Made by a program: the position numbers and the translations under genes. Shown one piece after another: positions 23,326 through 34,015 of a stretch of 64,000 bases of DNA. The notes under the pieces were generated by a model. It was not told where the DNA came from and searched no databases. It worked only from the letters and a program-made list of their open reading frames with translations. Source of the stretch: Paraphysoderma sedebokerense (lineage: Eukaryota; Blastocladiomycota; Physodermatomycetes; Physodermatales; Physodermataceae); contig JAHLJZ010000001.1 of the NCBI GenBank assembly GCA_025602915.1, positions 186,001 to 250,000 on the forward strand, in the 5' to 3' direction. Every line of letters starts with the position of its first letter. Position 1 is the stretch's first letter.

Positions 23326-26300
23326 CTATACGTTTGCGACTCTCACAGTGACTTTTCTAGTACCGATATCAAAAGCTTTGCCGGTTTCCGGGTGTCTATG
23401 TCTATGACTTTGTTCTGGGAACCCGAACTCGAACCTGTTGATTACTCCAGCTTGATGGCCCTTTTGAGAGAGTGCCTCCACAGTTTGAGCACTCAAATCT
23501 TCAAACAAAAACGCAATAACGTTTTTAGTCTTTGGATTGTCATGAAGTGACTCAGGAGTGATTGGTATTTCGTCGGGTGCCGCTTTACTCCACATATTTC
23601 GTAATGGTTTTACCCAAGACCCACGGGTGAGCGTCTCGTCATCGGAAAGCCAACGTCTGGTGGGACAGAAATGTTGATGTCAGCGAATTGATACTTTGAA
23701 AGACAGTAACAAAAATTTACGCACCCCAAAAGTTTCCCATTTACATAAATACTAGCCTTTACTTGACTGCCTCGTAAATGAATCACAACTGGTGCCACTT
23801 GGTCTTCGCGAAACAATTCGGCCTTCGTGACAATCACTTTATACCATAAGAGTTGACCAGGTTTCAAAGTTTTCGGTAATGACCCTTTCTCCCATCCTCT
23901 TACATTGTCGTCCCAGAATTCCATTTTTTGGCCATCAAACCATTGCCGCACTGACCACTGTTCAAGTGGCTTCCCATTAAAGGTCGCTTTCCCCCACAGA
24001 CCTCTTGAACTATCGAATCCAGTAGATGGTAAATCAAATCTTGGCATCGGAAGTGGAATGAGTGATCCGCTGGGTCCCGGAATTCGCTTGAGTTTGCCAC
24101 GGAAGAACATGGAGCAGCCTCTTCCCCAGATTTCGGTCTTAAACAAAATAACATTTCTTCCAACTTTCAGAGCATCGGGTGAAATTGTGAATCGATAATA
24201 GCTTGGCCCGTTGGAATCGACTTCAGTTCCGAAAGGGAAGACTGAAGTAACGTACTTTCCGTTAACATAAATGCCCAACATGTCAGCGGCGTGTTCCACA
24301 TATAATGAGGCTGCAGGCCGGCGTTTTGATTCTACAGCTTTGGTGTAATCATCATACTCTTTCTGGCTCAGAGTAAACTCAGCTTTGTACCATGCAGTAC
24401 CAGTGTAAATTCCGACTTTCTCGAGAGGGGTTGGTCGAAAAATGTTTCGAAAACCGGCATCAACGTAATTGTACGAATTCGACAATATTGATTCGTCTGA
24501 TTTGATGTAGCCATTGGCTAATAAAGAGCCCATACTGGTATCAACAGAGGTATATTTGTGGCGGAAAACTGTAAGTTTAGAACCATCGTGATGACCTTGA
24601 ACTCTGACGATCGAATTGTCCTGAAGTATGACAGGGCTTTCGGAAAGCGTATAGATAGTAGAATCCTCGTTGAATTCCATATTCAAATCAATGGAGTCCT
24701 CGTCGACAAAATCGGGACCGAAGATCACCAGAGAAGTAGCTTGCTTTCTGGGAAACCAAACTCTACCAGCATTGTATCTAGAAGGCCATCAGAGATATGA
24801 ACTTGATATACATGACAAAGAGCAAAAAAAGATGTTACCTGTCGACCACAATAATCCTGTGTTTCTGACCATTTGAAGTCATCACCATCCATTTAATGCC
24901 ACTCTCAAAAGTAAAGGAAATTGTCATTTTTGACAATCCGTCCCCTTTTTCTAGGTTATTCATTTTTATTCCAGAAATAAAATCAACTTTGGCCTCGGCT
25001 TCTGAACTGATTTGAATCTCGCCCTGAGCTCCTCGCGGACCATACACGATCAATAGCATTTCATCCCCGAATTTTTTACTACAGACAATCTCGGCGGTGG
25101 AATAGTCCAGACGTAAATTACCGAATCGGAAATTGATGGGAATATATGTCATGTACTGTGTCTCAAAGGTCTCGTCGGTGGGGAAAATTGACGACTGCTG
25201 ATTTGGAAAGTTATATTGCAGAGGAATCGTCAGTTTCGTGTACTTTGGGAACTTATACTTGAAAGCGGTGATGGAGTTCTTTTCGAGTACGATGTTTTTG
25301 CGCTGCTGGTTCAGCAAACCAATAAGACCCCTTTCCTGACCTAGGTCAAGAAAGTATGTGACGCGCTTGTTCCCTGAGTCTGGGTCAACGATCTGTTCAA
25401 TCTGGTTATTTTTTGGCACAATAATAAGTAAAGACAGTTTGAGAACACTCACTCCGACTCGTGGGTCGTTAATCATAACTCGATTGTCCTTTCCTTGGAT
25501 ATTCGCCGCAGTAGTTCGCTTCGCAGCTCCCGCCAGCGCTATGACATCTTGGAAGGAATTGACAAACAGATTAAAAATTCGATGTTCGAAAAATCTTTCC
25601 CGACGAATACCGTGAAAGTCGACTGCGCCATAATAGTCCATATTGTTGTAAAAGAGTCCAAGTTCTGGACGCAAGAACGCATGTCTTATACGGTCGACGT
25701 GACTACATCGAAATTGTCAGTTCACGTCGGCAAGAAACTGTTACACATTCAAAGTTACCTAAAATTTGCTATATTTCTAATTAAACCCATCAATTTGCCA
25801 AAATCTCTTACAAAAGCACCATTGATTGCCATGCTGCAAAATTCAAAAATCAGTACAATTCTGCGATAAAAAGTGGATTATATCGTAATTGGTACCTGTT
25901 CTGGTAACCATCATGCTGGAATGGCATGATATTGAAAGCTGAGATGACGTCAAACCTGTGACTTCTGTGTTAACATAATGATACTTGAAAAGAATGTAAA
26001 AGAACCACTTACCCAGAAATTAATAATCTTTTTGATGTAGTGATGTCTCTTTCGGTTTCAGTAGCCCCAGTTGGATATTTGACATAAGCGCCACCGTGAT
26101 TGGCAGGATTATGCATATCTTTGAGTAACTTTTGGGCATTATATTCGAAATAAACGTCGATGGCATACACGTTTGGTATGGGGAGCACACGAGGGACATC
26201 TCCAGTATCCTTGGCTTGGCCTGTGCCAGGACAAGTGGTAATTGGAACATCAATTCCAGTAGACTCTACGATATCTCGCAGATTCCTGAAATAGCCTGCC

Positions 26301-27164
26301 GTATCAGCGATTTGTTTTCGATCACGTTCAGGTTCACCGTCCAAATCCGCGAGTTTGTCCACTTGGAAGAACATATCAAACCAATCGTATTCGTTCTCGA
26401 CAGCTTAACAAAATCAAGTCAGCCAATGCAAAGGTTTGATTTGCTCGAATTCAATGAGTTTTATGTACCGTATAAAACAATAGGGCCTCCTTGAGTATAT
26501 AAAAATTTGTTCTCCATAATAAATCTGTTGAGTGCAGTGTAATATTTTCGAGTCAAATCGATCCATTCATAATCATTTGTCCTGGGATTTACGGTTCCGT
26601 CTGGCCGCTCGGAATTTCTGGTCTTTTTTGACGTTTTGGCAATCACCCAAGCAGGAACGCCACCGGCATCCAATTCGTCTGTACGTTTAGATAAAAACTA
26701 TGTAAGTCATTCCTGAGAATACGACTTCTGAGCGAAGAAGGGAAATACAGACTTGTAATATATGGACCAGGCCTAAAATAAATGTAAAGTCCCAGCTCAT
26801 TGGCCAGGCGGAGGAATCTTCCGAGATCATACGTTTTAAAATCGAACTGTCCTTCGACCGGTTCAGTTAGAGCCCAATTAATGTAGATATCCACGGTATT
26901 GAAGCTTGAAGGTGAATAACGAAAGGTTAAACTCTTGAACATTCCAGATTATCAGACAAAGATAGCATACCCCATTGCTTTGAATTGCTTCAATCTTGGC
27001 TCCCATTGTTTTGGGGCCATTCTAAACCATTGCATCGTACCTCCCCGGAGAATTGTTGGCTTTCCATCCAAGTAAAATGCATTTTGCTCGTAGGTAACTT
27101 TTCGACCTGTGACCGCGGACATCGCGATCAAGGAAATCAGAATCAAAATCCGAATGAGGATCAT
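23326..27164 (-). CDS. secreted glycoside hydrolase family 35 (beta-galactosidase-like)
   Basis: Multi-exon gene starting with a signal peptide (ILIRILILISLIAMSAVTG). The TIM barrel follows: FYLDGKPTILRGGTMQWFRM, TVDIYINWALTEPVEGQFDF, YFRPGPYITNELDAGGVPAW, then GGPIVLYAVENEYDWF, whose Glu in the NEY motif is the family acid/base. TCPGTG and the variant LLISGFDVISAFNIMPFQ come later. Middle and C-terminal parts contain jelly-roll beta-galactosidase domains (YKAEFTLSQKEYDDYTKAVE; MLGIYVNGKYVTSVFPFGTE; SIYVNGKLLG). The family removes terminal beta-galactose from glycans outside the cell. I could not place the usual Glu nucleophile in a typical sEy.GWfd motif; the local sequence around 26010-26060 has Gly there. 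The last exon is frame-checked to the stop at 23326. Confidence 0.85.
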
Positions 27165-27752
27165 GGTTATATCGACCCCGCCGGAAAGTGACTTATTCTT
27201 GCAAAGGAACTGTTAGATTTGGCAAGGAATTGGCGACCTCTGAGGTCTGTGTCAGAGTTTTGAAGTGCAATGTCGGTCCCGGAAGGATTGTTTCGAATAT
27301 CTTGAAACGAATCGCCATGTCGAAACCCCCGCATAATACCAGTGGACGTGGACCGCCACGCCTGCTAAACTCACGGATACGGAACAATAAGTTGCCTTCG
27401 GATCTGCACTATACTCCGAACCATGGGAAGTTTGACATCAACAGCAGGCCCTTGTTCGTCATGTCAGAGATCCGTCAGCTATACTAAAAAATATTCTCTC
27501 GGTGAAACATTAGAGTTAACTTAGAATCGGGGCGGAAACGAAACTACCGATATCCGTAATTTATACTACATACATGGTGATTATCTATACATGGCTTGAC
27601 AGAATGAATCTATAAATATTAATATAATCAAAACGCCAAAGAGTAAACTATTCCGATTGCCGGATATTGTCATTAAATTAGGAGGACGGCCAAAACTGGT
27701 TGGCATTATCAAAATATTACAAAAACCCACCACCAAAACTTGCGAGAAATTG
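27165..27752. other. intergenic, GH35 promoter and RIT1 3' flank
   Basis: Contains the small forward open frame listed separately. The remainder is AT-rich with no recognised element. Confidence 0.4.
27317..27487 (+). CDS. small hypothetical ORF (56 aa)
   Basis: ATG at 27317 opens MSKPPHNTSGRGPPRLLNSR..., basic and Asn/Pro-rich, ending RQLY. It lies in the GH35 upstream region on the opposite strand and the frame is open further upstream to 27188. No family is recognised. It could be a small gene, a first exon, or chance. Confidence 0.2.
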   Translation: MSKPPHNTSGRGPPRLLNSRIRNNKLPSDLHYTPNHGKFDINSRPLFVMSEIRQLY

Positions 27753-29715
27753 TTAACCGCTGGAATCTCTACATTTTGCTTCCATGAATGGACTGCTGAG
27801 ATAGAAAGAATTGATTTGTTTGATTATCGCTCGAGATGGGTTGGCCTAATGGACAAATTAAGCAAGATCAAACTGTCATTAGGAGACTCCACGGACATAC
27901 ATGATACAACAAAAAACTAACCACTCCCCAAAACGAAGATATGAATGACAACTTCTGCATTATTAGTTCTTTGTTGATGGTGCTTTCGGCATCAAATGTT
28001 TGCGAGGAATCTCGCGATAGTCCAATAGGAATAGGGCACTGTCTTAATTTCATTTTAACATCAAAAAAGGTAACCAAAATGGGCAGTGCCGCCATCACTG
28101 CTCGTTCTTTCCCCTCTGTACTGAATACCAGCACGGATGGAAGCCGGACAGGCCCATCAAGTGAATCTGAGAAACGTGAAAGCTGTGCTTGATAAAAGTT
28201 TAGGATTGATGGGATGGAGCTGTAATAAGCAGGCAGTTGTGACTTTGTTTTGGTCGGGAGATTCAAAAATAGGTAAGGCTGAACTGCGACATTTGGTAAA
28301 GAGCAATAATACGGAGATAGTGTACGATCAAAGTTTTTTCGAACATCTATGTCCGACGCATTGATCAGGATATCAAAGGAAGACGAAAATATCGATGTGA
28401 TGTTTCCAACGGCGATTCCTGTTTCGCCAAGAAACACAAATCGCGGTTCAGCCTGTAGAACGGTTGAAAGATTGGCAAGTATGTCCAAACTCGCCGAATT
28501 ATCGGCAACAATTCGTCGAATCTCAGCTTCGCAGGTGACTTCGGATCTGAGTATTGTGTCTTTATGTTTATAAAACATTTGAGGACTCAAACCCTGTGAA
28601 TGATATGGTTAGACAAAATATACCATTTAAAACAGTCAAATCAAAAATTAAAAAATCCCAACCATATTCCAAAATTCGTCATCATCGCCTGCTCCCTGAA
28701 TATAAACCCACCCATTCTCTCTGCAATTTTCACTCATAAAACCCTCATCTTTCTGAAGGGCTGTCCGCCCAGTTATAAGGCGGCTTGCTGATAGGCAAAT
28801 AATAGGAGCAAAGCTACTCTCACGATAGTCTGGTAGTGAGTTTGTGAATAATCGAGTATCTTGAGAAAACCATAATGGTCGAATCGGTTTACGCAATTTC
28901 CCCGACAGAACAGACACATCAATCGATGACATGAACATCGGGAGAAATTTTTCGGAGATGAGGTTTTTGATGACGGAGATTTCCGAGGGAGGGATGTTTG
29001 GGTGAAGATGCAAACCGGTATCCCAATGTTCAGCATCAATATCTTCATTCCTACTCCGTCGGTAGCTGAACACCGCTCGATTTACCACGCAACACCATAT
29101 TGGAATCGTCTTTGTAAAGCTATCCGGAAATCTTTTTCCTCGTTTTGTCGAATCAACAATAAAACAGCTAATCGCGGTATAAGTAAACTGAATGACTTAA
29201 GATCCGACATATGTATACTGACCCGCCACAATCCGACAAAGCGTCGATCAAGTGTAAATTCAATCTTCTCAGTGAAAAATTGTAATGGCCTGTATGCCCG
29301 TCGGTCGATTTAAAATAAACTGGATCTTTCCATTGCTGAATATCATCACTGATTAGTACTGACTTCTGTAAGCCCGAAAGCGGACACTGATGACAGCAAG
29401 AAATAAAGGGACTACCTTCTCTGGCCTTACATACCAGCGGCCACATCGTAAATTCGCAATGACAGGAAATTCAGGGAATAAATCGGATATTTCGTCCACA
29501 AATTTCGAATCGGCTTCAATTGATTTTAAAATGTTATAACTGCATTAGAAATAAATGAATTCATAAAGTGAGCATTAATCCAACATGGTGGGCGGACCTT
29601 CAAGTGCATAACCTTACATGGAAAAGGTGTGCTTTCGAATTTGACGAATTTGCTGATACGCCGACGATGTTGTTAACGATTTAGTATTTGCAGAATTCTC
29701 AAGATTGGTATACAT
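27753..29715 (-). CDS. RIT1: initiator tRNA A64-2'-O-ribosylphosphate transferase RIT1
   Basis: Six or so exons. Exon 1 starts at ATG 29715 (MYTNLENSANTKSL...). Then: FPEFPVIANLRCGRWYVRPE, VYFKSTDGHTGHYNFSLRRL, LHLIDALSDCGG, LRKPIRPLWFSQDTRLFTN, FAPIICLSASR, YIQGAGDDDEFWNM, LPSVLVFSTEGKERAVMAAL, and after a final intron ANPSRAIIKQINSFYLSSPF. This is the full motif order of RIT1, which adds 2'-O-ribosyl phosphate to A64 of initiator tRNA so that elongation factors ignore it. The family is known from fungi and plants and has a C-terminal phosphatase-like fold. The short head-to-head spacer (156 bp) with the cytidylate kinase gene suggests a shared promoter. Confidence 0.93.
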
Positions 29716-29871
29716 AATTAGGAATCCTGAGAAGAGACTGAAAGATTGATCTTGGAATGCAGACCCACAAGAAATCAAGGAACGATTTAAGCAAAAAATA
29801 GTTTCGTCGTTTTTTGGCTTCCAGCACTTTGTTCACCCTCGCTTTCGGAAAACCAGGTTTTTATAGTGACG

Positions 29872-30727
29872 ATGTATCGACAGCTCAGAAATTTCTCTTC
29901 ATTCAGCAGTCCGAAGAGAATTCATCAAATTGCAATCGATGGGCCGGCTGGCTCCGGGAAATCGTCGACAGCATTCCAAGTCTCGAAAGCTCTTCCTGGT
30001 TTCGTCTATATCGATTCGGGAGCAATGTTCCGTTGTGTTTGTACAGATATCTTAATGAACAGGTTGATAAAATATTCTAACTTTCTAGATTTAGGTTACA
30101 CTGAAAGCACTTGAACAAAATGTTCCGTTGGTTGCGGAGAATGAAAAGAAATTGGAAAAGATTGCGCACGATCTTGTCGTTTCAATGGTACCCACAAATA
30201 CGGAAGCAACCGCAGTTCAGATATTTATTGGTTCAGACGAGGTCACTCACTCTATACGAAGTTCCCAAGTTACAAGGAATGTTTCATTCATTGCAGGACT
30301 ACCGTCCGTTCGCGCAGCCCTATTAGAGAAGAAACGTGCTATCGGCGGCGGTATCGATGGTACACCCGATGAGAGTTATGTTGGGCCCGTTCCAAAGGGA
30401 ATAGTCATGGACGGAAGAGATATTGGAACAGTGGTTTTCCCTCGCGCCGGTTTGAAGATATTTCTGGTTGCAGATCCAAAGATCCGGGCACAGCGAAGAT
30501 ATAATGAATTGAAGTCGCATCATGAAGCAGGCAAAGTGACAGGTTTACCATCTCTAGATGAGATACATCAAGAGATTCTGAAGAGAGATGCAGCAGACTA
30601 CAGTAGGACAATTTCGCCATTGAAGAGGGCGGATGATGCAATTGAAATTGATTCCACTTCACTGACGAAAGAGCAAGTGGTCGATGAAATTGTGTCTTTG
30701 GCTAATAAACGGTTTCACATTAGATAG
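29872..30727 (+). CDS. cmk: bacterial-type cytidylate kinase with possible mitochondrial leader
   Basis: Two exons, 29872-30036 and 30095-30727, give about 265 residues. A Ser/Phe/Arg-rich leader (MYRQLRNFSSFSSPKR) precedes IAIDGPAGSGKSSTA, the P-loop with the IDGP signature of bacterial CMP kinases. Then YIDSGAMFRCVTLKALEQN, VVFPRAGLKIFLVADPKIRA, RRYNEL, ILKRDAADYSRTISPLKRAD and IEIDSTSLTKEQVVDEI follow the bacterial Cmk order, including the GRDIGTVVFP segment. Bacterial Cmk phosphorylates CMP/dCMP; fungi normally use the unrelated-size UMP/CMP kinase of the adenylate kinase fold. The 58-nt intron with gtttgt start restores the DSGAMFRCVTL consensus. The leader suggests import into mitochondria (inference). 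Its stop lies 42 bp from the stop of the convergent SEC2 gene. Confidence 0.9.
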
Positions 30728-30769
30728 TGCAAATATATATTAAAGATTGTTATTATTTGTCAAGTCCTT

Positions 30770-32995
30770 TTAGTGTACAAACACAACGTTGCCTGTCAAA
30801 GTATCCTTTACCTCGGACACATTTTTAATAGTATGAGTCCTCCCGTCATTAAGTAAGCTAACTGCATTGAATCTCGCCTCCGCCATTCGCCTCCGCAACC
30901 ATGCGCAATGTCTAAAAGTCGCTAAGATCGGTTGAGATCCACCGCCGACTCCGGCAACATTCTTCTTTTCGGTAGCTGTCGGCTGCCGCAATGAATTAAG
31001 CCAAGCATAAAATTCACAAACCGCAACGATACGCTCCTTACAAAATCGATTCAAAGGTTGCCATTCATCGCTACTGAAAAATGATGTGATGGTGGATATA
31101 CTAGAAGTAGTACTAGGTACACTGGATTGGGAGTTAGCCGTAGGACTTGGTGATTCTGCTGTGGGGCTATCGATGGATGATGGCGAAGGAACCGAGGTAA
31201 ACTGAGAATTGAATCGAATTTTGAATTCGCACTCGCCGACGACACCGCACAGCATACATTTTACCTTTGGTATAGGCTTGTCTTTCTCTTTTTCCTTATC
31301 GCCGGGAACGTCTAAGTAATGACGGATTTCGCAAGTATTGTTGACAACAGCATCGAGCATTTTTCGTCTGAATAATGACACACTTTTCAATAATTCTTTA
31401 CCCGGAGAGGAAAAAGCGCTTGCTGGAAATAGGCAGGGTTCCACATCTTCAACAAATATCTTTTTCACGAACCCAGATCCTAGCACTTTTGAATTGGCGT
31501 CACCAATTATGAGACCGAGAATTGGATTATCTTTGCTCTCTTTGGTGGTAGTGACAAGTTTTAAAAATTGCTGAAATTCTGCGAATTGGTTGCCGTCTAT
31601 ATGAATGGAGGAATGTAATGAGTCGCAGGAAGAGCCAACATCAGGTCGAGATTTACTGCTGAAGGAAGCCCGTTTCCGCGCAGACGTGATTAACATTTCT
31701 CGTAACTCCTTTAATTCTTCATCGCGCTGTTTGAACTGTTTGATTGTCTCTTCTAACTTTCCTTTTAAGCCTCGATTCGCAACTTCTAATTCTTCTCTCA
31801 TTTTAGCTTCTTCCACGACCATCTTGTTTGCTTGATCGAATAACTGGGCTGTCAATTCTTCGATTTCTGTTTCAAGTATAGTTTTCGCTACCGAGATTTG
31901 TTCTTTAATCACTGCCTCCTCTGAGATAAACATATTGAGCTTTCTGATTTCTTCCTTCAACTCCTTGATTTGATCAGCTTGTTTATCCACTTTTAGTAAA
32001 TGACCTCTGCAATTTGCGCAAGGTGGCGGCATTCTGGTTGCAGAACGGGATTTATCCCCTGAAGAAAGGTCACCGTCGTCATCGTCAAGAGGCGATTGAA
32101 GACCGGCTAAAGTCTTTTGCGCCGAGGCCACAACAGAAGGCCGTTTAGATGAGTTAAAAGAAACAGCGGGACTTGTTGAAACCGAGGTTTGCTTTAACTC
32201 TGCATCGTCGATTGGTTTCGGTTCTTGAACAACTGTTTTTTTGGACTCCCTGTATTCTTGCAACAGAAGTAGTGGAATGTTATCATCGCCGGGACTTGTA
32301 TATTCCCCTTCCCCGCTTCCGGTGGATGTCGCAGTATTAAGTCTCTTGAGTTCTTTGATTGAAGTCGCATTCTGCGCATCTTTGAGGTACTTCAGCGCAA
32401 ACCGTAAACATTCTATCACCTCTTTTTCAAACTTATTGCTTACTTCTACCTTGGCTGGTGCAGCTGTTTCCGGATTTTCCGGATTCTGAGTTGTCGAATT
32501 CAATGAACAAGATGATGAAAGAGACGTATCATATTTCTCCAGCGGTTTTGACAAGAATAGAATAGCCTCTTTTTGTGCAAAATCTAATCGTTGGGACTTG
32601 ACCCGCAGTGTATCGATTAGAGAATTCTTGTGGGTCAACTGAGACTGATATGTCGATGTTTCATTTTCATACTTGTAATTGAGTTCCTTTTCAAGAGTTA
32701 TCGGAATGCAATGATTAGAGAAGCGCTAAAAGCGGACATTGCATTTCTGTACACATTAGAAGGAAACACGAACCTTTAACTGAATTTCTAAATCTGTTGT
32801 TCGTGCCTTTAGATTTGTTATATCAACGTTTGCTTCCAATGTCGAGGTTTGCCCCGAGAGCACCTGACTGGACGCATCAGTTTCACGATGTTCCAATATA
32901 TTATCTGTAGACTGCGTCCGTAAGGAAACTACAGAAGATATTGGAGATGTTGGTTCATGGTAGTCGCTAAGGATACTGCAAATGGAGTCGGACAT
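30770..32995 (-). CDS. SEC2: SEC2/Rabin8-type Rab GDP/GTP exchange factor
   Basis: Two main exons. An N-terminal segment (DSICSILSDYHEPTSPISSV) precedes an LTHKNSLIDTLRVKSQRLDF coiled region and low-complexity linkers. The Sec2p exchange coiled coil is then clear: CANCRGHLLKVDKQADQIKE, then KLNMFISEEAVIKEQISVA, EIEELTAQLFDQANKMVVEE and ELEVANRGLKGKLEETIKQF. The C-terminal half matches the Rabin8 end: EFQQFLKLVTTTKESKDN, DVEPCLFPASAFSS, CMLCGVVGECEFKIRFNSQF, FCKERIVAVCEFYAWLNSLR. Sec2/Rabin8 activates Sec4/Rab8 on secretory vesicles, and in flagellates also supports cilium growth. The intron at about 32712-32760 has two possible 3' sites, both in frame. The start used is ATG 32995. Confidence 0.85.
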
Positions 32996-34015
32996 ATTGC
33001 AAATGCTGCGAAGGCGGACGGGTGACAAGGGTGAACGTAACTACTAAGTGGAATAATAATAATTGAGAATTGCCGAAGTGATAAGGTCAAATTGAATACA
33101 GTCTTATGCCATAAGCGCTTTTTATTTTGTAATGATATGTTTTAAGGAGAGGGGAGCAGTCCATGACCTTACAAACTCAAATTTTAATTTTCTCCTCGCG
33201 ATTGGAGACATCCATCCAAGATTCCAATGGGCTGCGAGTTTGCGACTCATGTTCGCGACAAAACTATTGTGGTTAAATATATAAATGCTCATCATCGGCT
33301 GACAGCTAACATAGACTTGGAAGATTAGTCTTTGCTCCGCACGATTCTAATTTCTAATCACTTCAGATGTTACAGCTTGCTGAAGTGTGAGGATCGCTTG
33401 ATTATTGATTAATCATTGCCAAGGTTTAGCACAGACATATGCCCATAATTCTAATTTCTGTGCTGACAAAACCTGTTTTTAACGACCCTTTGAACCTATT
33501 CCATAACCCATCATGAGAAATCGGATCCAAACTCTCTGTCCAAAATTCTAATTTCCGTTCCACAACCTCAGCTGACGGTCCATCAGTGCTTTTATGATGC
33601 GCTCGATCCCCAGAGTCTCCATGTTCACGTAGTGTCCACGTTCAATCTCTCTGATCCATTAAATTTGGCAAAGAATGCGGAGTGCGGAGAGGTGAAGTGT
33701 AAAAGAGCAAAATCCATTTTTATGGCATTTGGCATGATTCTGCGTATTGTCTGCCAAGGCGTCCAAAATGCGATGTCGGCAGAAAACGCGTCCGAGTCTG
33801 TTCCTCTCTGTTCGCTGGGGAATTCCATGCAAAGCAGCGCAGCTCGACATCCGCACACAATCCTGCAATGCGTGGGGTTAGCATGAGATCATATACTTTC
33901 TTGAATGATGGGAAAACGCCCGCCACTATAAAGACCGACGCCAAGTCCCCTCGCAACGAAATTTGCAACGAAAACTCTTTACAATACTCCCTCCTCCAAC
34001 TTAGTACGGTCAAAA
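32996..34015. other. intergenic, about 1 kb, with a spaced repeat motif
   Basis: Divergent region between SEC2 and the lipase. Three copies of attctaattt(c) occur at 33344, 33448 and 33545, spaced 104 and 97 bp. The 3' half (33600-33900) is open in several frames on both strands with even base composition, but no protein features are recognised. Confidence 0.45.
33344..33556. repeat. three copies of attctaattt at about 100-bp spacing
   Basis: Seen at 33344-33355, 33448-33459 and 33545-33556; each is followed by c, t or cc variants. This may be a regulatory direct repeat upstream of the lipase or chance in AT-rich DNA. Confidence 0.35.

Noticed and set aside
33625-33886. Overlapping frames on both strands in the lipase upstream region
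   Set aside because: Open in several frames at once, with no homology and no splice-consistent neighbours; treated as non-coding.
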